DNA of 64,000 nt from an uncultured beta proteobacterium (GTDB lineage: Bacteria; Pseudomonadota; Gammaproteobacteria; Burkholderiales; Burkholderiaceae_C), in contig CAIJOK010000039.1 in assembly GCA_903822205.1 (NCBI GenBank), positions 1 through 64,000 on the forward strand, written 5' to 3'. The notes under the pieces were generated by a model. The model was not told the DNA's origin, did no database searches, and was given only the letters and a program-made list of their open reading frames with translations. Below, piece after piece: positions 57,893 through 64,000 of this stretch. The stretch's first letter is position 1, and each line of letters opens with the position of its first letter. The position numbers were made by a program, and so were the translations under genes.

Positions 57893-58684
57893 TCATATTT
57901 TGTCAAATTTGGCCAGCACCTCTTTGGCAAAGTCCATAAAGGCTTTGGCACCTTTGGATTGGGCATCAAACACAATGCCGGGCAGCCCGTGGCTGGGGGC
58001 TTCAGCCAGTCGCACATTGCGCGGGATGACGGTAGCAAACAACTGTCCTTTGCCGCTGTAGTGGGTTTCAAGCTCTTGACTGACTTGCTGCTGCAAGGTA
58101 ATTCGGGGGTCGAACATGACGCGCAGCAGGCCGATGATTTTGAGGCTGCGGTTCAAATTGCCATGCACTTGCCGGATGGTATTGACCAGATCAACCAGGC
58201 CCTCAAGGGCAAAGTATTCGCATTGCATCGGCACGATCACGCCGTGGGCGCAGCACAAACCGTTCAGCGTAAGCATGGACAGGCTGGGCGGGCAGTCGAT
58301 CAGGACAAAGTCATAGTCGCCATCGACTGCGGTCAGTGCCTGTTGCAGGCGTTTTTCGCGACGTTCCAGTGCCACCAATTCAACCTCGGCCCCAGACAGA
58401 TCGCGGTTGGACGGCAAGATGTCGTAGCCACAGCCCGCCTGTGTCAGCGCTGCGCTTTGGGTGCGAACCTCGGCGAGGGTGGCAGATTCAAGCAAGATGT
58501 CATAGACCGACAGCGTCAGGCTGCGCTTGTCAATGCCTGACCCCATCGTGGCGTTGCCCTGGGGGTCCAGGTCGATCATCAAGACCCGTTGTCCCAGTTT
58601 GACCAAACCAGCCGCCAAATTGAGGGTGGTGGTGGTTTTGCCGACTCCGCCTTTTTGGTTGGCGATACAAAAAATTTTTGACAT
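57893..58684 (-). CDS. parA: Chromosome-partitioning ATPase ParA/Soj
   Basis: 263 residues beginning SKIFCIANQKGGVGKTTTTL with the deviant Walker A; MIDLDPQGNAT is the Walker A' and FVLIDCPPSLSMLTLN the Walker B. It works with ParB for origin segregation. The start at 58684 is clear from the family; the open frame runs far upstream without support. It is divergent from glyA across 183 bp. Confidence 0.96.
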   Translation of the reverse strand: MSKIFCIANQKGGVGKTTTTLNLAAGLVKLGQRVLMIDLDPQGNATMGSGIDKRSLTLSVYDILLESATLAEVRTQSAALTQAGCGYDILPSNRDLSGAEVELVALERREKRLQQALTAVDGDYDFVLIDCPPSLSMLTLNGLCCAHGVIVPMQCEYFALEGLVDLVNTIRQVHGNLNRSLKIIGLLRVMFDPRITLQQQVSQELETHYSGKGQLFATVIPRNVRLAEAPSHGLPGIVFDAQSKGAKAFMDFAKEVLAKFDKI

Positions 58685-58867
58685 GAAACGCTGAAAGGGT
58701 GAAAGGGATGAAACATCCAACCCTCCGATGGTACGGGACGGTATCTGCAACACCTTGCCCTTTGACAGTAAACTTGAGCTGCGCAGAACAGGGCAACCGG
58801 GCAACAGGGCAACTGGTGACGTGGATGCCCCGCCCAACCCAAACATTCCAACACAGACCGTACACCC

Positions 58868-60127
58868 ATGTTTGACTCTTCCATTCTTGTTCAACAAACC
58901 GACCCTGCGCTCTACGCCGCCCTACAGTCTGAAAACCTGCGCCAGCAGCAGCACATCGAGCTGATCGCCAGCGAAAACTACGCATCGCCCGCCGTCATGG
59001 CTGCCCAGGGCAGCCAGCTCACCAACAAATATGCTGAGGGATACCCCGGTAAGCGCTATTACGGCGGCTGTGAGTTTGTCGATGTGGCAGAGCAGTTGGC
59101 CATCGACCGCGTCAAACAGATGTTTGGCGCAGAGGCTGCCAATGTTCAGCCCCACTGCGGTGCTTCGGCCAATGAGGCCGTGTTCTTGGCTTTTTTGAAA
59201 CCGGGCGACACCCTCATGGGCATGAGCCTGGCAGAGGGCGGCCACCTGACGCACGGCATGGCCCTGAACATGAGCGGCAAATGGTTTAACGTGGTCAGTT
59301 ATGGCCTGAATGACCGCGAAGAGATCGACTATGACAAGATGGCCGAACGCGCCCATGCCACCCGCCCTAAACTGATCGTGGCAGGGGCATCGGCCTATAG
59401 CCTGCGCATTGACTTTGAACGCTTTGCGCAGGTGGCCCGCGATGTGGATGCCATTCTGATGGTCGATATGGCCCACTATGCCGGCCTGATCGCAGCCGGC
59501 CTGTACCCCAATCCTGTGCCCCACGCCGACATCGTGACCAGCACCACCCACAAAAGCCTGCGTGGCCCGCGTGGCGGCATCATTCTGATGAAAGCGCAAC
59601 ACGAAAAAGCGATCAACAGCGCGGTGTTTCCGGGTCTGCAAGGCGGCCCGCTGATGCACGTGATAGCCGCCAAGGCCGTGGCTTTTAAAGAGGCACTCCA
59701 GCCCCAGTTCAAGGTTTATCAACAGCAGGTTTTGACCAATGCCCGCATCATGGCCGATACCCTGGCCTCACGCGGTTTGCGGATCGTCAGCGGGCGCACC
59801 GAAAGCCACCTGATGCTGGTCGATTTGCGGGCCAGTGCCACCTGGCGACACGGCATCACCGGTCGGGATGCCGAAGCTGTATTGGGCCAGGCGCACATCA
59901 CCATCAACAAAAATGCCATACCCCATGACCCTGAAAAGCCCATGGTGACCAGTGGTATCCGGTTGGGCACACCGGCCATGACCACGCGGGGGTTTTTGGA
60001 TGAGGATGCCCGGCAGACCGCCCATTTGATCGCCGATGTGCTTGAAAACCCTCACGATCCGGCCACCATCAGCGCCGTTCGCAGTCGAGTGCATGCTCTG
60101 ACCGATCGTTATCCCGTGTACGGTTAG
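58868..60127 (+). CDS. glyA: Serine hydroxymethyltransferase
   Basis: 419 residues. The PLP lysine is in [15 protein letters not shown] (Lys about 236), with [14 protein letters not shown] and HGMALNMSG as further motifs. It converts serine and THF to glycine and methylene-THF. The pgk-like gene follows after 57 bp, so the two may be read together. Confidence 0.97.
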   Translation: MFDSSILVQQTDPALYAALQSENLRQQQHIELIASENYASPAVMAAQGSQLTNKYAEGYPGKRYYGGCEFVDVAEQLAIDRVKQMFGAEAANVQPHCGASANEAVFLAFLKPGDTLMGMSLAEGGHLTHGMALNMSGKWFNVVSYGLNDREEIDYDKMAERAHATRPKLIVAGASAYSLRIDFERFAQVARDVDAILMVDMAHYAGLIAAGLYPNPVPHADIVTSTTHKSLRGPRGGIILMKAQHEKAINSAVFPGLQGGPLMHVIAAKAVAFKEALQPQFKVYQQQVLTNARIMADTLASRGLRIVSGRTESHLMLVDLRASATWRHGITGRDAEAVLGQAHITINKNAIPHDPEKPMVTSGIRLGTPAMTTRGFLDEDARQTAHLIADVLENPHDPATISAVRSRVHALTDRYPVYG

Positions 60128-60184
60128 GGCCTGCATACAATCCCACTCGTTTTTGATTTTGAATTTGTCACCGAGAGGCCCCCC

Positions 60185-61759
60185 GTGAATGTGATTTGTT
60201 TTTCTGATCTCTGTCAACAGGGCCGCGTGGCCGGTCAGCGTGTTTTCATTCGGTCTGACCTGAATGTGCCTCAGGACGCAGAGGGCCACATCACCGATGA
60301 CACCCGCATTCGGGCTTCCGTGCCCTGCATCAGAATGGCGCTTGACGCAGGTGCGGCGGTTATGGTCACATCCCATCTTGGGAGGCCGGTCGAAGGTTGC
60401 TTCAAGCCCGCTGACTCTTTGGCTCCTGTGGCTAAGCGTTTGTCTGTGCTGCTGGGGTGTCCGGTGGCCCTTCAGGCTGACTGGGTGAATGGGGTGAACG
60501 TGAAGCCGGGCCAGGTGGTGCTGCTAGAAAACTGTCGCCTCAATGTGGGCGAAAAGAAAAACGACGAGACCCTGTCGCGCAAGATGGCCAGTTTGTGCGA
60601 CATTTTTGTTCACGATGCCTTTGGCACGGCGCACAGAGCTGAGGCCACCACCCATGGCATCGCGCAGTTTGCCCGTGTGGCTTGCGCCGGCCCCTTGCTG
60701 GCCGCAGAGATGGCGGCCTTGTCCCAGGCGCTGATCCACCCCAAACGTCCGCTGGTCGCTATCGTGGCCGGTGCCAAGGTCTCCACCAAACTGACTATCC
60801 TTAAAAGCTTGGCCTGCAAGGTGGATCAGTTGATCGTGGGCGGTGGCATTGCCAACACGTTTATGCTGGCATCTGGCCTGAAGGTTGGTAAAAGTCTGGC
60901 TGAGCCCGATATGCAGGACCAAGCGCGTGCCGTGATCGACTTGATGACCCAGCATGGCTCGGCCGTTCCCATCCCAACCGATGTGGTGACCGTTAAAACC
61001 TTTGCCGCCGATGCACCCACTACGCTGAAGAGAGCTACCGATGTGGCTGACGATGATCTGATTTTGGACATCGGCCCCCAGACCTCAACAGCCCTGGCCC
61101 TACAGCTTAAAAATGCCGGCACCATCGTCTGGAACGGCCCCGTCGGTGTTTTTGAGTTTGCAAGCTGCGAGCATGGCACCCGAACGCTGGCGCAGGCCAT
61201 CTCACAGTCGAGCGCGTTTTCGATTGCAGGTGGTGGCGATACCCTGGCGGCCGTTGCCAAATATGGCGCACGGGTGGGCTACCTATCCACCGGCGGTGGG
61301 GCTTTTCTGGAGGTGCTTGAGGGCAAAACCCTGCCAGCTTTTGAGATATTGATGCGTCGTGCACAGGCTGAGGCTTCAGAGGCATCGCCACCTGTTCTTG
61401 CATCGCCCCCCAGCATCACGCCTGTGCTGGATGTGCCACGTGGTATCTCCATGTTGGGATCGGAGGTCTCACTGCGCAAAATTTTGAAAACTGTGTGCGA
61501 CAGCATGGTGACCAGCCTGCCCGAGATCAAACAGGCCTTACAGGCAGGCGATGTCCCTTCTGCTAATCGTGTGCTGCACTCTCTCAAAGGCTATGTGCCT
61601 ATTTTTGGTACGGATGCGTTGGTTGAACACGTGACACAGGTTGAATTCATCAGCAAAACTGGATCGGCCGCTGTGGTGTTGTCGGCTTACGAAGACCTGG
61701 CCCCCCGCCTTGAGGCACTGCTGGCCGAAATTCAGCAGTTTTTGCTCCCTACCCCCTGA
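60185..61759 (+). CDS. pgk: Phosphoglycerate kinase with C-terminal HPt domain
   Basis: 524 residues; typical PGK is about 390-400. Residues 1 to about 397 are a complete [23 protein letters not shown] (usually R-F), [34 protein letters not shown] and GGGDTLAAV are all present, so it should be catalytically active. After a Pro/Ser linker comes a helical domain (about 415-520) resembling histidine phosphotransfer domains: [19 protein letters not shown] puts a candidate phospho-histidine at His465. The start is GTG with GAGAGG about seven bases upstream. The frame is continuous. Confidence 0.85.
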   Translation: MNVICFSDLCQQGRVAGQRVFIRSDLNVPQDAEGHITDDTRIRASVPCIRMALDAGAAVMVTSHLGRPVEGCFKPADSLAPVAKRLSVLLGCPVALQADWVNGVNVKPGQVVLLENCRLNVGEKKNDETLSRKMASLCDIFVHDAFGTAHRAEATTHGIAQFARVACAGPLLAAEMAALSQALIHPKRPLVAIVAGAKVSTKLTILKSLACKVDQLIVGGGIANTFMLASGLKVGKSLAEPDMQDQARAVIDLMTQHGSAVPIPTDVVTVKTFAADAPTTLKRATDVADDDLILDIGPQTSTALALQLKNAGTIVWNGPVGVFEFASCEHGTRTLAQAISQSSAFSIAGGGDTLAAVAKYGARVGYLSTGGGAFLEVLEGKTLPAFEILMRRAQAEASEASPPVLASPPSITPVLDVPRGISMLGSEVSLRKILKTVCDSMVTSLPEIKQALQAGDVPSANRVLHSLKGYVPIFGTDALVEHVTQVEFISKTGSAAVVLSAYEDLAPRLEALLAEIQQFLLPTP

Positions 61760-61873
61760 GGCCTGGCATCTGTCACCTGATAAATTATGATGCATCCTGT
61801 TGAATCATGTCAAAGGTGTGCTTTTTTTCTTTTTGGAATGTTTTGAAATACACTTCGCGCCCGTGTCAGGACT

Positions 61874-61904
61874 GACGCAGGCTAGGTAGCACGTGACCTG
61901 CGTC
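61874..61904. other. Imperfect inverted repeat upstream of the receiver gene
   Basis: GACGCAGG (61874-61881) pairs with CCTGCGTC (61897-61904) around a 15-base loop, 113 bp before the receiver gene. No strong T-tract follows, so it may be a weak terminator or an operator. Confidence 0.4.
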
Positions 61905-62017
61905 TTGCTCTCATACTCGCCAGCCCAAATGAACCGACCTTAAGCGGCGTAACTTACCGACCGGTTGTTTTACCCCGTCAATTTACTCAATTTACGTTTA
62001 CTCTAAATCAAACCACT

Positions 62018-62401
62018 ATGAAATACGTTTATGCCAGAATTTTGGTCGTAGATGATGACGAAGTCATGCGCAGCTTCGTGGTGAACACGCTGCGCCGAAT
62101 GGGTATTCAGTCCATTGAGACTGCCTCTGACGGGATCAATGCATTGCGTACCATGATCACTTTCAAGCCCGACTTGGTGCTGACGGACATCCACATGCAG
62201 CCTATGGATGGCTTGGACTTTGTGCGGCAGTTACGTGCTCACTCCAACCCTGTCGTCAACAGCATGCGCGTGATCTTTATGAGCGCTGATGCCAGTACCG
62301 GTACCCTTGAGGAGGCCATGCCTCTCGGAACCTACGGGTATATCGTCAAGCCACCCCGCCTGGACAATTTGCAGGCCAAAATTGAGCAAGCTCTGAAATA
62401 A
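62018..62401 (+). CDS. Stand-alone response-regulator receiver (CheY-like)
   Basis: 127 residues, single receiver domain: acidic pair in VVDDDEVMRS, phospho-acceptor Asp57 in LVLTDIHMQPMDG, the Ser/Thr in FMSADA, and Lys in IVKPPRL. It has no output domain, so it acts by protein contact or as a phosphate sink in a relay. It sits between the PGK-HPt gene and the chemoreceptor gene; whether they work together is not shown by sequence. Confidence 0.93.
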   Translation: MKYVYARILVVDDDEVMRSFVVNTLRRMGIQSIETASDGINALRTMITFKPDLVLTDIHMQPMDGLDFVRQLRAHSNPVVNSMRVIFMSADASTGTLEEAMPLGTYGYIVKPPRLDNLQAKIEQALK

Positions 62402-62527
62402 ACGGACCCGCGTGGTTGCCTTGGGCCGTCCTAGTAGGCCTGACATGGCAGGCGGTAAGCACGGTACAAGCGGCGGGCGCATAGCATTTTGGTAAGTCAG
62501 TTTTTGAACCCAGCCCAAGGTTTTGAT

Positions 62528-64000
62528 ATGAATTTTTTCGCCCCAGGCGTTGCGCTGCTCAGGTCATTGTCCGGTACCGTGCGGTTTTGGGCGGTATCTG
62601 TTCCCTTGTTTTTGGCCATGCTCATCGTTCTGTTGATGCACGCGGTGGGCAGTCAGGACGGTGATGTCCTACCGGTTGCCATGATCTCTGTGGTGGGGAT
62701 GTTGGTTTGGTGGTATCTGGTACGATGTTTCATGACCGTGAGCCAAGTAGAACGTGAACGCACGGATGCTTCGATGATGGCGGCTTCCAGGGGTGACCTG
62801 ACCCGACAGACTGATACCGATGTGGCCACACTGGGCAACTTTGGCTTGCATCTTGAGGGCATGATCAGCAACATGTCCAGCATCGTGGCCAACATCCGGA
62901 CATCGGCCGTTCTGCTCGGTGATACGGGCAAAAAGCTGGTCGAAGACACCCGTTCGCTGTCTGAACGCGCAGAGGCTCAGGGCGACCACTTGCAGCAGAC
63001 CTCTATGCACGTCAAACATGTCAGCGAGACAGTTGCCCGTAATGCCGCCGCAGCCCAAGAGGTGAGCATGATGACATCTAGCCTACACAACGAGGCTGAC
63101 AGTGCCGGCAAGATGATGCACGAGGCCATGCAGAGTATGGGCCCGCTTGAGGTCACCTCCAAACGCATGTCCGAGATCATCGGGGTGATCGACGGGATTG
63201 CGTTTCAGACCAATTTATTGGCGCTAAATGCCGCTGTTGAGGCCGCTCGTGCCGGCGAGCAGGGCAGGGGCTTTGCTGTGGTGGCCGCCGAAGTGCGCAA
63301 TCTGGCAAAACGCAGCCAGGCCGCCGCCGCCGAAATTCGCACGCTGATCGCCGAGTCTTCTAACCGTGTCGGCGATACCGTGAACGGTATTCACCGGATC
63401 AACGAAACCATGGAAAGTTTGATCTCGGGCATTGGCGAGATCGCCATGAACGTCAACGTCATGGCCGAGGGCAGCGCCTCGCAGAGCGCCGCCCTTGAAG
63501 AGGTGGTTCATGCTGTGGGTGACCTTGACGTGCTGACCCAGGAAAACACCGAGCTTGTCTCTCGTGCAGGGTTCAACTCAGATCGCTTGATCTCGCAGGC
63601 TTCCACCCTCGAAATCTCGGTGGGCGATATGTGTTTGCGCCAGGGCACGGCAGACCAAGCCAGGCAACTGGTGTTTGATGCCATGCTGCACCTGCGCACT
63701 GTGGGACTGGCGCAGGCCCTATTGGACTTTCATGATAAGCACGGCTCTTTTATTGACCGTGACCTGTATGTCTTCATTCTGGACCGAACCGGGCGCTACG
63801 TGGTGCATGGCGCTATGCCTGATCGTGACGGCACGCTGCTGTCCGATGTGCATGGTTCGGATGCCGAAAAGATGCTGTCAGATGCTTGGACGCTGTGTGA
63901 CACAGAGCAGGGTGGTTGGGTCAGCCAAACCGTTCTGAACGAACTGACAGGCACAGTCCAAGCCAAGTCCTCATACGTCGTGCCTGTAGATGACAACCTT
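62528..64000 (+). CDS. Methyl-accepting chemotaxis protein with C-terminal Cache-like domain (partial)
   Basis: 491 residues seen, truncated by the window edge; the frame is open to base 64000. Two membrane segments near the N-terminus (about 19-37 and 45-68) with almost no periplasmic part are followed by coiled-coil and the MCP signalling hairpin with the tip near residue 230 (GIAFQTNLLALNAAVEAARA). After it, from about 380, comes a domain resembling a small Cache fold (DLYVFILDRTGRYVVHG). A C-terminal sensory domain after the signalling domain would be an unusual order. ATG at 62528. Confidence 0.88.
   Translation, partial: MNFFAPGVALLRSLSGTVRFWAVSVPLFLAMLIVLLMHAVGSQDGDVLPVAMISVVGMLVWWYLVRCFMTVSQVERERTDASMMAASRGDLTRQTDTDVATLGNFGLHLEGMISNMSSIVANIRTSAVLLGDTGKKLVEDTRSLSERAEAQGDHLQQTSMHVKHVSETVARNAAAAQEVSMMTSSLHNEADSAGKMMHEAMQSMGPLEVTSKRMSEIIGVIDGIAFQTNLLALNAAVEAARAGEQGRGFAVVAAEVRNLAKRSQAAAAEIRTLIAESSNRVGDTVNGIHRINETMESLISGIGEIAMNVNVMAEGSASQSAALEEVVHAVGDLDVLTQENTELVSRAGFNSDRLISQASTLEISVGDMCLRQGTADQARQLVFDAMLHLRTVGLAQALLDFHDKHGSFIDRDLYVFILDRTGRYVVHGAMPDRDGTLLSDVHGSDAEKMLSDAWTLCDTEQGGWVSQTVLNELTGTVQAKSSYVVPVDDNL

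Overview
The window looks like chromosomal DNA from a betaproteobacterium of the Burkholderiales, probably Comamonadaceae-like. The evidence is established family and gene-order knowledge: PhaM beside guaA, a DUF1631 protein, the divergent cyaY / lptM-lysA arrangement, and the hisI-hisE-DUF4870-hinT-tatABC series. There is no integrase, transposase, phage gene, CRISPR array or recognisable tRNA/rRNA. The left edge carries no recognisable gene; the right edge cuts through a chemoreceptor gene. | LAYOUT. 1-8 kb: guaA, phaM, an RbgA/YlqF-type GTPase, a YhgE/Pip membrane protein, arfB and trhP. 8-17 kb: a polysaccharide export set (outer-membrane barrel, Wza, Wzc, CpsB-type phosphatase, TPR membrane protein), converging on an O-antigen-ligase-like gene and a secreted FecR protein with twelve 15-residue repeats. 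17-25 kb: DUF1631, secF-secD-yajC, cyaY, lptM, lysA. 25-33 kb: a PglL-like glycan ligase and a five-gene tripartite exporter operon (TolC, adaptor, MacB-type ATPase and permease, DUF799 protein), then an unknown secreted protein. 33-38.8 kb is the main accessory region: a caspase-CsgG fusion, a large lipoprotein with four ~85-residue repeats and a C-terminal Lcl/DUF1566 domain whose last codons look like the variable region of a diversity-generating retroelement (DGR), then broken toxin-antitoxin pieces. 38.8-45 kb: dusA, hisI-hisE-DUF4870-hinT, an inserted PD-(D/E)XK-like gene, tatABC, a sialidase-like gene. 45-54 kb: a 1255-residue hybrid histidine kinase, trxB, rpmB-rpmG, feoB, DUF721. 54-59 kb: two methyltransferases (one DNA m4C enzyme with a 7-bp repeat directly upstream of its start codon) and parB-parA. 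59-64 kb: glyA, a phosphoglycerate kinase with an added C-terminal HPt domain, a stand-alone receiver and a chemoreceptor with a C-terminal Cache-like domain. | HOW PARTS FIT. The 8-17 kb genes form the export and length-control end of a capsule/EPS pathway without the glycosyltransferases. secDF-yajC, tatABC and the TolC exporter are envelope export machines. The hybrid kinase, HPt-PGK, receiver and chemoreceptor could form phosphorelay or chemotaxis links, including a possible link between glycolysis and signalling. | SIGNATURE. Short perfect tandem duplications (7-12 bp) sit near many gene starts, stops and protein termini across the whole window, which suggests frequent replication slippage in this lineage. 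The leading candidates for something undescribed are the PGK-HPt fusion, the DGR-like variable end with no reverse transcriptase in view, and the SSR-preceded DNA methyltransferase.
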